From assembly GCA_964468645.1 (NCBI GenBank), contig CAYXUU010000030.1, positions 11,600-75,599 of the forward strand: a stretch of 64,000 nt of DNA, in the 5' to 3' direction. Source of the stretch: JAIOZK01 sp964468645. Its GTDB lineage: Bacteria; Bacteroidota; Bacteroidia; Bacteroidales; JAIOZK01. Positions 1 through 8,313 of this stretch are shown here, piece by piece (position 1 is the stretch's first letter; each line of letters opens with the position of its first letter). The notes under the pieces are model-generated. The model was not told the DNA's origin, made no database searches, and saw nothing but the letters and a program-made list of their open reading frames with translations. The position numbers were made by a program, and so were the translations under genes.

Positions 1-1497
1 AATATAAACGCCATTATCATCCGTTCTGCCGGCATAAAATCCATTTCCCTGTGCTCCGGCTATCTCATAACCATTATTGCTGGTACTTACATGTGTTGAA
101 GTGGGGTTTCCGGCAGTTTCAATATAAACGCCATCCCAGTAAGTGTCCTCTATATAAATTCCTTTTCTTCCTGCATATCCGATATAAACGCCATAGCCCT
201 CAGCACCTTCAATCTCTATACCATTATTATAATCATAAGTGGAGGTATTGGTCGCTGTGGGTGTTCCGGCTTTGTAAATATGAACACCATCCATATCCGC
301 CTGTCCGACGTGGAGCCCGCTACCTTGTGCACCGGCAACCTCAAATCCATTATTATTTGCAGATAGGCTTGTCGTTGACGGAACACCTGCTTTGTAAACA
401 TACGCACCATCAGAAGGGGCTATATTTACATAGATCCCATCATCAGCCCTGACTTTCCCATTTACATCCAGTCTTTCACCCGGGGTTGAAGTCCCTATGC
501 CAACATCACCGTCATCAGCAACCCATACCCCTTCAGAACCCCCGTCATTGGAAAGCCAGTATCCGTTCATTTTTAAATTCTGTGTTGCATTATGATCACC
601 AAGATGATCACCAGGAACATTGGCCAGTTGTGATCCGTCGCCGATATATGCACTTGCGGTAACAGTGCCATCAACTTCCAGCTTTGAGGAAGGATTTGTT
701 AAACCGATACCAACATCTGCATTAAATGAGAGCATATCATTGTTCATCTCGCCATAAATATAAGGATCACCGGTTGGAGTCCTTCCGATATACAATTTGT
801 GGGAACCTGTTTCATCGTATCCGGCCCGGTATCCAACAAAAATATTATCGCTGCCAGCGTTGTTTGTATGACCGCTATTAGTGCCTATACTGGTATTTCT
901 GTGGCCTCCGTTATTGTTATAAAGGGCATGGTAGCCATAAGCGGTGTTATTGTTCCCTCCATAGTTTTTAAAGAGGGCTGCATATCCGCTGGCGCTATTA
1001 CCATAACCACCATCATTATCTGTTAATGCATAGGCCCCATAGGCGACATTGTAATAACCATCAGTATTATCATATCCCGCATTATGACCTACAAAAACAT
1101 TATTGTTACTACCAAGATCATCATTGGCACCCGCACCGGTTCCAAGAAAAACACTATTTCCACCTGTTCGGCCATCAAGCAGGTCGTTGATGCTCATAGC
1201 TTCTGCACCCATAATTACCCACTGACTGCCATTATAAAAGTAGAACCCTTTGATATTGGTTGTTTGATAAATAATTAAACCTGTTGCAGGGCTTGAGATA
1301 GCGTTGCGTTGTCCCTCGTTCATACGGGGAACAAGTACTCCCATTGTTGTTGATTTTACATCAAGTAGCGCTGATGCATTCGGATCAGAACCATCTTCAT
1401 TGATGGCAACCCCCTGAGCTATTAATGTTGAAATAACGCCAAAATATAAGATGGGAAAAATAAAAAAGTTAATCAATAAGATCCTTAATGTTTTCAT
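1..1497 (-). CDS. Repetitive secreted surface fiber protein, C-terminus off the left edge
   Basis: The minus frame opens with ATG at 1497 and stays open for 499 codons to base 1, so the gene is cut by the window edge. It begins with a signal peptide (hydrophobic segment ending near LIAQG), then the head shared by the other fiber genes here: AINEDGSDPNASALLDVKS followed by GVLVPRMNEGQR and a Gly/Asn-rich stretch. Further on come VGIGLTNPSSKLEV and VGIGTSTPGERLDV units. Near the left edge there are repeated units around GVYI and NNGxEIxGAQGxG; the DNA word ataaacgccat recurs at 3, 123 and 183. This organisation resembles phage tail-fiber or trimeric-adhesin stalks, but trimerisation and function are inferred. 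No partner gene can be seen because downstream is outside the window. Confidence 0.8.
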   Translation of the reverse strand, partial: MKTLRILLINFFIFPILYFGVISTLIAQGVAINEDGSDPNASALLDVKSTTMGVLVPRMNEGQRNAISSPATGLIIYQTTNIKGFYFYNGSQWVIMGAEAMSINDLLDGRTGGNSVFLGTGAGANDDLGSNNNVFVGHNAGYDNTDGYYNVAYGAYALTDNDGGYGNSASGYAALFKNYGGNNNTAYGYHALYNNNGGHRNTSIGTNSGHTNNAGSDNIFVGYRAGYDETGSHKLYIGRTPTGDPYIYGEMNNDMLSFNADVGIGLTNPSSKLEVDGTVTASAYIGDGSQLANVPGDHLGDHNATQNLKMNGYWLSNDGGSEGVWVADDGDVGIGTSTPGERLDVNGKVRADDGIYVNIAPSDGAYVYKAGVPSTTSLSANNNGFEVAGAQGSGLHVGQADMDGVHIYKAGTPTATNTSTYDYNNGIEIEGAEGYGVYIGYAGRKGIYIEDTYWDGVYIETAGNPTSTHVSTSNNGYEIAGAQGNGFYAGRTDDNGVYI

Positions 1498-1726
1498 GGT
1501 TATGGTTTTTTATGATGAAATAGTCATTGATATACAAAATTCATTTATCAATATATAGACATAAGTTATTGGAATTTAGCCAGCTAAAAGTAAGTGTGCG
1601 ATCAAGATCTATCTTTTAAGATGATAAATATAAGGAAATGAAGAGGTTAATGCAAATTTTTTGTAATCAAATAATTAGGAGGTAATTTTAAAATATAAAA
1701 ATGGTACACTGTGCAAGACATTTCAA

Positions 1727-1841
1727 AGCCACGAATGCTGGAATTGATGACGAATTGAAGACGGATAAAATATTCGAGATAGCTGGTGTTGTGGATATTC
1801 GTGGATTAGTCGCATAAAATATTATCCACGCATCCGTGGCT
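1727..1841. repeat. Dispersed 'GCCACGAATG' type inverted repeat
   Basis: The left end AGCCACGAATGC (1727-1738) pairs with GCATCCGTGGCT (1830-1841) with one mismatch, and the interior carries further gtggat/attcgtgg words. The same word family recurs near 51544 (gccacgaatgcacgaat), and looser relatives lie at about 8274 and 11481. It looks like a degenerate, non-coding dispersed element; its function is unknown. Confidence 0.55.
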
Positions 1842-1897
1842 AATTTTTTACAAGTGAATATACAGAATAACTGACTTACATTTTAAATACAATGTTG

Positions 1898-1927
1898 TTG
1901 TCTATTTCATGGTATTTCTTATCTTAG
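1898..1927 (+). promoter_or_regulatory. Promoter of small lipoprotein gene
   Basis: TTG at 1898-1900 lies 19 nt from TATCTTAG at 1920-1927. This is close to the Bacteroidota pattern TTTG - about 19-20 nt - TAnnTTTG. The start codon follows 24 nt downstream of the -7 box. The match is imperfect in the -7 box (TTAG for TTTG). Confidence 0.45.
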
Positions 1928-1951
1928 CGTTTCCAACAAAACCAAAACGTT

Positions 1952-2239
1952 ATGAAAATTTCAAATTCCTTAAGATGGTTATTCATCCTTGTAATGGCGA
2001 TGTTTATCCTGAGTTCATGTGCTCCAGGTGATGTTCGTTTCGATGCCGATCCTGCTGGTTTCTGGGCCGGCCTATGGCATGGTTTCATCTCGCTGGTTAC
2101 TTTTATCATCAGTTTGTTTAATGATAAGGTTGCCATTTATGAAGTCGCCAACTCAGGCTGGCCATACAACCTTGGATTCATCATTGGCATTGCCATATTC
2201 TATGGTGGTTCATCGAAGGGTAGCTGCAGGAAGTGGTAG
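1952..2239 (+). CDS. Small membrane lipoprotein, unknown function
   Basis: This 95-residue protein starts at ATG 1952, just below a plausible promoter. It has a lipoprotein signal: a hydrophobic stretch from about residue 9 followed by LSSC, so Cys23 would be lipidated. After CAPGD come a Gly/Trp-rich segment (AGFWAGLWHGF), a hydrophobic helix, a polar segment ending IYEVANSGWPYN, and a second hydrophobic stretch (LGFIIGIAIFYGG). I recall similar short proteins in other Bacteroidota, but no function. It converges on the WD40-caspase gene with a 17-nt gap. The lipobox, codon use and promoter support a real gene. Confidence 0.7.
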   Translation: MKISNSLRWLFILVMAMFILSSCAPGDVRFDADPAGFWAGLWHGFISLVTFIISLFNDKVAIYEVANSGWPYNLGFIIGIAIFYGGSSKGSCRKW

Positions 2240-2256
2240 TAAATGATTTGAACATA

Positions 2257-5200
2257 TTAATCATTTAGTATTTCCCTTATATAGTCCTGTATTTGCTTTG
2301 TCAATTCAGATTGATTTGTTGCAGATAATTGAGTTTTTGCTATCAAATCCTTTGACCTGACATTCAAATGCAGGGTAATGTTGTTATTTGATTGAACATA
2401 TCTTCCTACAAGTTTATATGCATCGGGAAAGTCCCTGGTATCGATAAAGATCAACTCGGATTCAGTACCTTTTGCAGAAACCTCATTAAGGTAATCATCT
2501 ACAATATTCCCCAAAGACAACACATCAAAGAACTCATCCTCATCCTGGAAATTGGACTGGACAAAAACTGGTTTAACCTGAGCCAATGGAACATTATTTT
2601 TATCTTCATCCCCATAGAGGCCGATATCAAAGCTTTCGGCACCAAGTGGACTGAATACCTGGGGTTTTTGTATTCCACCGATACCCTGCGCAAGTGATGG
2701 TACCCTTTCCCTTGCATGTTGAAACAGGAGGTTTATATCTGCATACCGGTTTTCCCGGAGGGCCATTCCTTTCAAACCTTCGAGTATGGAATAGGTTAGG
2801 ACCCCCTGCCCGTACCGGCTGGCTTCATAACTTACGGCATCGGCCGCACACCCAGTGATTATATGCATGCCGGTACGGTCTTTCATACGGTCGAGGGCTC
2901 TCAGTGTGGAGGAAGAAATATCACGCTTTTCCATGAGGTTCTCAACCACCTGCCCTGAAGCACAGGCATCAATAATCAGGATCTGTTTCAGGGCTGGCAC
3001 TTTCTTGAACCATTCAACAAGGGTGTCGGATGATATGCTGGTTGAATTCCTGATACCGGGATCATTATAGGCATCAGCATTTGCAGTATAGGCATCAGCG
3101 GTCAGGTAGTAGAAATCACCATCCTGACCACCCCAGTTTATCCCGTGGCCGGATATATAAACCACAAAAATATCTGAAGCCCTGGCCTTTGAGGCAATAT
3201 CGTTAAATGCATCCTTCAGGTTTTGTCTTGTTGGTACCTGATTGGATACATTACTTGAATAGTGATAGGAATAGGTGTTATCAACACCAAATAATCTTTC
3301 CGCACCGATCTGAAGTGCTTTGCGTATATCATCGGCATCTTTGGCAGCATATTTCAGGTCTATCTGATCTCCGGTATAATCTGAAACCCCTGATGTGAGC
3401 AGATACAGATCGGGCTTCTCAACAATATCCTCACCACCAGGATTGTAAAATGCATTAACACCCCGGCTTACAAGATAACCTTCCTTATTATAAGCCTTAA
3501 CCTCTATTCGATTATCCACCCCTGATTGCAGGTATGGGTGGTCTTTGAGGTTTAATTTCAGGCTCAGCCTTTCTGCTTCAGGATCAACTCCTTCACCTCT
3601 GGCATCGGCAGTGATCTCTTTGCCGTTGATAAAAACTTTAACCTCACCAATTCCTCCTCCCTGGTTTTGAATGGTGATGCTTAGCACACCATTATCTTTG
3701 AGCTCCTCCACAGTGACCTTTGGATACAGTCTTACATTTTCAAGAGTTCTGACATCTCTCACAGGTTCGGGGTTAAATCCAAGTAATTTTGAAAGTAAAC
3801 CGGGTTCATAGTACCTTTCTTTCAATTGTTCAAGTTCTATTGTTTCCATGCCCACAGTATAATACAGGTATTTCATCGCACCTGGTGATGCATCAAAAAG
3901 ACCTGCCGGAGTATAAACCACCCAATCATTGCTATCAATGGAAACCAGTGTTGCTATCTCTTTATTTTCTTTAATATCCCATATTTTAACTGTATTGTCT
4001 TCACTGCCACTAATTAAAATATCACTTTCTGGTAATGAGATGATGGAAGTGACGAAATTGGTATGTCCGGGAAATTCCTGGATTAAAGTTCCTCCTTTTA
4101 AATCCCAACGTTTTATGATGAAATCATAGGCTGCAGTTAATGCAAAATTGTTGTCTTTAAAGTATTCCAGGCAGGTAATCCATCCAAGTGAATCGATATC
4201 GACGATTTTAATGATCCTTTCGTTCTCATAATCGATTAATGCTACACTGTTTGGTTTATCAGTTATCATGGACATCGTTAAATCATAAGTAGTTAAGACA
4301 TAGCGATCATCGTCAGATAAATGACATGATGATAAAGTATATTCCTGCCCTTTTACTGGTATGGATTTGATTTTTTCGCCTGTTTCAAAGTCCCATGAAC
4401 AAAGCTGATATTGATATGAAGGCAGGGAAGTATCCAGAACCAAACCGATGATGAATTGATCATCTGAGGAAATTTCAATATCAAAGCTCTCGGAAGCTTC
4501 TGTATGAATTGAATTCTCAAGAACTCCTGTTATTGTGTTCCAGATATTGATATCGCCAAACATATTCATTGATAAGGCATAGGTTCCTTCTTTCGCAAAT
4601 TCCACTTCTTTCACAAAACCCGAATTAGAAAAGAAAAAATCGTTGCTTGAGAAGAAGAAAAGGCTGTCCGATAATAAATTCCAGAGAGACATTTCTCCAA
4701 CTGACGCCGACAATATTTTATGTTCATCAGGAGAAAGCTTTATGTCAATACCGAATCCTGAAGAGTGTGATGGAATTGAACGCGATTTGATGAGATTTCC
4801 TTTTTCCATATCCCACAGATATAGATTATAGGAACCGGATGTACTTTCAGCGCTTCCTACAATAAGTTTATTACTTCCTATGGCAAAATCAATACTGAAT
4901 ACCGGCATCGTTTTTCCACCAAACCGTTTTAATTCCTCACCATTCTGACTATCCCACATCCTGATCCGGCCTTCATCGTTACCTGTAAAGAAATGTTTAC
5001 CATCATTGGTCAGGGTAATTTTAGGATCATAAGCACCAATGTATTTCTCCATCTTCATGATAACTTCCTGCGTGCCCAGATCAATCAGGATTACCTGGGA
5101 ATTATCTGAAATTAACAATCTATTACCTGACAAGGATGTTTCTCCCACCTCATCTATTATTTGATATACCGGCACATATTCCCCGGATAAAGTATCAATT

Positions 5201-5934
5201 TTATGTGCAGTATCATGGGGAAAGATAGAAATGAAATATTCCAGATCATCTGAAAACGTATTAAGATTATAAAATTTGATCACGGTATCACCGGTAATCA
5301 GGTATTGATGGCCTGTGTTCAAATAATTATCCAGGATGCCAACCAATTTTCCTGCAAATCCCCTGACCAAACTATCCGTACTCACCTGATATAAATAGAC
5401 AGAATCAAGATAATTGGAAATGAGATATTCACCATTATTAAAAAGCATCATGATGCTCTGAAATCCTACTCTTGCCCGAACTGTATCCATCAAATTCATG
5501 GAATTGGTCTCATAGATTTCAACAGGTTTGTACCAGTTGCTGAGCATTAAATGTTTGCCATCATCAGAAAGACTCATTGAATTATAAGCATTGGCAGTAT
5601 CATTCAAGCTATGAATAAGATTACCGGAGACAAGATCATAAACATTCATGTTTCCGCTGGTCAATGTATAGATCCTGTTATTAAAGGCGAGTATTTTAAC
5701 CACATAATCATTTTCGGTAATTGTTCGTAATTCCCTGCCTGTGTTTACATCCCATACTTTAACAGTTTTATCCCCGCTTCCAGAAACAAGATATTGTTCA
5801 TTCTGAGTTAGGTTTATTGCAGTGATGTTATCGGTATGTCCAATAGGGATGATAAGATTAGGTTTTTGAGCATTTGATATTATTGCTGAACAAATGCCTG
5901 TTGAGACTATCAGGTATTTTATAAAACCTGTCAT
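2257..5934 (-). CDS. WD40-repeat caspase-family (C14) protein
   Basis: This 1225-residue protein has an N-terminal signal-like segment, so it is probably exported or periplasmic. Roughly residues 25-680 form WD40/beta-propeller repeats (for example GSGDKTVKVWDVNTG near the start and SGSEDNTVKIWDIKEN near 640). A linker of beta domains follows, and then a caspase-like domain from about 850. The catalytic dyad is visible: His930 in ISGHG and Cys991 in IDACASG, the canonical clan CD spacing. About 150 residues after the domain have no recognised fold, and there is no T9SS sorting tail. Family knowledge: bacterial orthocaspases with WD40 repeats are presumed proteolytic scaffolds whose substrates are mostly unknown. 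It stands alone; the neighbours give no pathway. Confidence 0.88.
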   Translation of the reverse strand: MTGFIKYLIVSTGICSAIISNAQKPNLIIPIGHTDNITAINLTQNEQYLVSGSGDKTVKVWDVNTGRELRTITENDYVVKILAFNNRIYTLTSGNMNVYDLVSGNLIHSLNDTANAYNSMSLSDDGKHLMLSNWYKPVEIYETNSMNLMDTVRARVGFQSIMMLFNNGEYLISNYLDSVYLYQVSTDSLVRGFAGKLVGILDNYLNTGHQYLITGDTVIKFYNLNTFSDDLEYFISIFPHDTAHKIDTLSGEYVPVYQIIDEVGETSLSGNRLLISDNSQVILIDLGTQEVIMKMEKYIGAYDPKITLTNDGKHFFTGNDEGRIRMWDSQNGEELKRFGGKTMPVFSIDFAIGSNKLIVGSAESTSGSYNLYLWDMEKGNLIKSRSIPSHSSGFGIDIKLSPDEHKILSASVGEMSLWNLLSDSLFFFSSNDFFFSNSGFVKEVEFAKEGTYALSMNMFGDINIWNTITGVLENSIHTEASESFDIEISSDDQFIIGLVLDTSLPSYQYQLCSWDFETGEKIKSIPVKGQEYTLSSCHLSDDDRYVLTTYDLTMSMITDKPNSVALIDYENERIIKIVDIDSLGWITCLEYFKDNNFALTAAYDFIIKRWDLKGGTLIQEFPGHTNFVTSIISLPESDILISGSEDNTVKIWDIKENKEIATLVSIDSNDWVVYTPAGLFDASPGAMKYLYYTVGMETIELEQLKERYYEPGLLSKLLGFNPEPVRDVRTLENVRLYPKVTVEELKDNGVLSITIQNQGGGIGEVKVFINGKEITADARGEGVDPEAERLSLKLNLKDHPYLQSGVDNRIEVKAYNKEGYLVSRGVNAFYNPGGEDIVEKPDLYLLTSGVSDYTGDQIDLKYAAKDADDIRKALQIGAERLFGVDNTYSYHYSSNVSNQVPTRQNLKDAFNDIASKARASDIFVVYISGHGINWGGQDGDFYYLTADAYTANADAYNDPGIRNSTSISSDTLVEWFKKVPALKQILIIDACASGQVVENLMEKRDISSSTLRALDRMKDRTGMHIITGCAADAVSYEASRYGQGVLTYSILEGLKGMALRENRYADINLLFQHARERVPSLAQGIGGIQKPQVFSPLGAESFDIGLYGDEDKNNVPLAQVKPVFVQSNFQDEDEFFDVLSLGNIVDDYLNEVSAKGTESELIFIDTRDFPDAYKLVGRYVQSNNNITLHLNVRSKDLIAKTQLSATNQSELTKQIQDYIREILND

Positions 5935-5953
5935 AAAAAGCCTGGCTGTTTAT

Positions 5954-5969
5954 ATTGTAAATATACAAT
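5954..5969. promoter_or_regulatory. Short inverted repeat in divergent intergenic region
   Basis: ATTGTA (5954-5959) and TACAAT (5964-5969) form a perfect 6-bp inverted repeat with a 4-nt spacer between the divergent WD40-caspase and TonB-receptor genes. It could be an operator, but AT-rich sequence makes such palindromes common by chance. Confidence 0.2.
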
Positions 5970-6027
5970 TTATTATCCTGTACTTAATAGTATATACAAC
6001 CGGATGTAACCTGAGTGATTATATTCG

Positions 6028-6035
6028 TATTTTTG
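6028..6035 (+). promoter_or_regulatory. -7 box of TonB receptor gene
   Basis: TATTTTTG is a perfect match to the Bacteroidota TAnnTTTG element. It lies 30 nt upstream of ATG 6066, which places transcription start near 6042. No clear TTG is found at the -33 position. The box argues against the upstream ATG at 6015, which would lie outside the transcript. Confidence 0.5.
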
Positions 6036-6065
6036 ATTCAGCGAAATCAACAGTGTTGCGTTACC

Positions 6066-8228
6066 ATGAGTTATATCAGTCAGAAACCCACAGTATTTAT
6101 CTTATCATGCATCATACTGTTTTTCTTGCCTTTAAAGGAAATATTTCAACAGGAAATAAACTCACCAGATACACTGATCATATTGCATCATACGGATACT
6201 ATTCAAACCGACCTTAATGAAGTGGTAGTTACCGGAACTAGAATTCCTAAAAAAATCATTGACATTCCCTATTCTGTTGTTCGGATCAATAACATGGATT
6301 ACCGGTATAATAAACAAATAGGTGTTGATGATGCCCTCTCTTCCGTCCCGGGAATGTTCCTCCAGTCAAGATATGGCAACCACGATGTACGTATTTCAAT
6401 AAGGGGTTTTGGGAGCAGGTCTAATTCAGGGATCAGAGGGGTAAGGATATTACTTGATGATATCCCGGAATCGGAACCGGATGGACAGACAAGAATAGAA
6501 GCTATAGATTTTAATTCAATAGGCCGTATCGAAATCGCAAAGGGCAATGCATCCTCTTTATACACCAATGCCCCGGGCGGTGTGGTGAACTTTATCAATG
6601 ACATGGATTTTGATCGGTCATATGCCATTCAGTTTAACCAGATTGGTTCTTTCGGACTTGGCAGGCATGGGGTGAAAACAGGTGTGAGATCAGGAAATTA
6701 CAGGTTTCTCAATACCTATAGTTACCAGAGTTTTGATGGATACAGGGTGCACAACAATGAACATTGGCATATCCTGAATACTGTTCTCGAAACCCATCCG
6801 GGAGATCATTCCAGCCTGAAGATCATGTTTTATTTTGTTGATGGATTCATCAAACTTCCGGGTGCTTTGACGAAAGAGGAATTCGATAAAGATCCTTTCC
6901 AGGCTAACCAGCGTTCGGTTGATCGCGACGAAAAAAGGAAGAGCACAAAAGGAAGACTTGGAATACGATATAATACCAGGTTTGGAAAATCATTTAATAA
7001 TGAAATTGAGATCACAACCTATGGTACCATTAAATATTTCGAGAGGACTTCCAGGTATTACAGGATCATCAACAGGTATGGACTGGGCCTTGGCGGGAAG
7101 TATATGAACAGGTTCTGGCTTGGTAATCGTAAAAATGAATTTTCAATAGGTGGAGATCTCCTGATGCAACCGGCCAGGACCGAATTTTATGATAATATCA
7201 GCGGGAAAAAGGGAGATCAGCTTTTTCAGTTGTATGATGAAAAAATCAACAATGCCGGATTTTATATCTCCGACAATTTTGAGATACTTCCTGAAAAACT
7301 CTTTGTGTTATTAACCGGCAGGTACGACAATGTGGGTTATAAGCTGACTGAAGAGACTTTACCCTCACGAAATGATAAGAGAACTTTTCATGCATTTACA
7401 CCCAAGCTTGCCCTTAATTATAAGCTAACATCCATGATCGCCCTCTACACCTCGTTTGGTTTAAGCTTTGACAGCCCTGCAAAAAATGAACTTGAAAGTG
7501 TTGAGCCTTCAAAATTGTATAATCAGGACCTTGAATCACAGGAATCACAAAATTTTGAGCTGGGAATAAAAGGTACAGTAAAAAGGCAGGATGCTGATTT
7601 ATTAAAAGAAATTCGGTTCGAGGCTACGATATTCAATATTTTGATTGATAATGAAATAGTGCCATTTGAGGTACTTGGGGATGTTTTTTACCGGAATGCG
7701 GCTAAGTCAAACAGATTAGGAATGGAACTTGGAGGATTAATAGAAATTATTAAGGATCTTAATTTTATTTTAGCCTATACTTTTTCTGATTTTAAATATG
7801 ATAAATATCTCGCAAAGTCAATTGAAGTTGATTCATCAGGAAATATAATAGAACTGCAAAAAGATTTTTCCGGCAATTTTGCACCCAGTGTTCCAAAGAA
7901 TAATCTGTTTTTAGCCTGTTCCTATTCCTATCCTGTCCACCGAAAAATAAACGGATTTATTAAAGTAAGCTATAATGGTGTAAGCGGTCTCTGGGTTGAT
8001 GATGCAAATACTGATCAAACAAAAAGATATGATCTGGTGAATACGGTACTGGGCTTTGATCTTAAATTCGGGAAGTTCAATATTTTGATTTCCGGGGGCA
8101 TTTATAATATTTTTGATGGGATTTATGTTGGATTTACGAATACCAACTCGGCAGATAAGCGGTACTATGAAGCCGGGGAACCAAGGGCATTTTTTGGCTC
8201 TTTAAAGATAGGATATACATTCAAGTAA
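6066..8228 (+). CDS. TonB-dependent outer-membrane receptor
   Basis: This 720-residue protein has a signal peptide, a TonB-box-like LNEVVVTGTR, a plug domain (DDALSSVPGMFLQSRYG, IRGFGSRSNSG, IEIAKGNASSLY, APGGVVNF) and a C-terminal beta-barrel ending in an aromatic-rich strand (LKIGYTFK). It imports a ligand across the outer membrane using TonB-ExbBD energy. The FecA-like architecture without an N-terminal carboxypeptidase-regulatory domain, and without a SusD partner, suggests a metal complex, siderophore or other small ligand more than a glycan; the ligand is not identifiable. I chose ATG 6066 over 6015 because a perfect -7 box lies between them and because the signal peptide then begins cleanly. 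Confidence 0.88.
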   Translation: MSYISQKPTVFILSCIILFFLPLKEIFQQEINSPDTLIILHHTDTIQTDLNEVVVTGTRIPKKIIDIPYSVVRINNMDYRYNKQIGVDDALSSVPGMFLQSRYGNHDVRISIRGFGSRSNSGIRGVRILLDDIPESEPDGQTRIEAIDFNSIGRIEIAKGNASSLYTNAPGGVVNFINDMDFDRSYAIQFNQIGSFGLGRHGVKTGVRSGNYRFLNTYSYQSFDGYRVHNNEHWHILNTVLETHPGDHSSLKIMFYFVDGFIKLPGALTKEEFDKDPFQANQRSVDRDEKRKSTKGRLGIRYNTRFGKSFNNEIEITTYGTIKYFERTSRYYRIINRYGLGLGGKYMNRFWLGNRKNEFSIGGDLLMQPARTEFYDNISGKKGDQLFQLYDEKINNAGFYISDNFEILPEKLFVLLTGRYDNVGYKLTEETLPSRNDKRTFHAFTPKLALNYKLTSMIALYTSFGLSFDSPAKNELESVEPSKLYNQDLESQESQNFELGIKGTVKRQDADLLKEIRFEATIFNILIDNEIVPFEVLGDVFYRNAAKSNRLGMELGGLIEIIKDLNFILAYTFSDFKYDKYLAKSIEVDSSGNIIELQKDFSGNFAPSVPKNNLFLACSYSYPVHRKINGFIKVSYNGVSGLWVDDANTDQTKRYDLVNTVLGFDLKFGKFNILISGGIYNIFDGIYVGFTNTNSADKRYYEAGEPRAFFGSLKIGYTFK

Positions 8229-8313
8229 ATCGACAAAGAATCACAAAAATTCTCTGTGACATCTGGTGCTAATATGCTTTTGCCACAGATAACACAGATA
8301 AACAATTGATTTT
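8229..8313. repeat. Short repeat-like intergenic segment
   Basis: The gap contains words such as ttttgccacagataacacagat that resemble fragments of the dispersed GCCAC-type intergenic element seen elsewhere in the window. No promoter or terminator could be assigned with confidence. Confidence 0.25.

Larger units (their letters stand above)
1498..1951. other. Intergenic region with degenerate repeat, no gene seen
   Basis: This AT-rich stretch separates the divergent fiber gene and the small lipoprotein gene. I found no convincing coding frame in it. It holds the inverted repeat at 1727-1841 and the promoter of the lipoprotein gene near its right end. Confidence 0.6.

Noticed and set aside
51..1278. 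Several plus-strand frames with Tyr/His- or Ile/Val-rich translations
   Set aside because: They are opposite-strand shadows of the minus-strand fiber gene, which has a signal peptide, head motif and repeats.
5894..6217. Plus-strand frame of 107 codons ahead of the TonB receptor
   Set aside because: It overlaps the WD40-caspase start and the receptor signal peptide in other frames and has no recognisable features.
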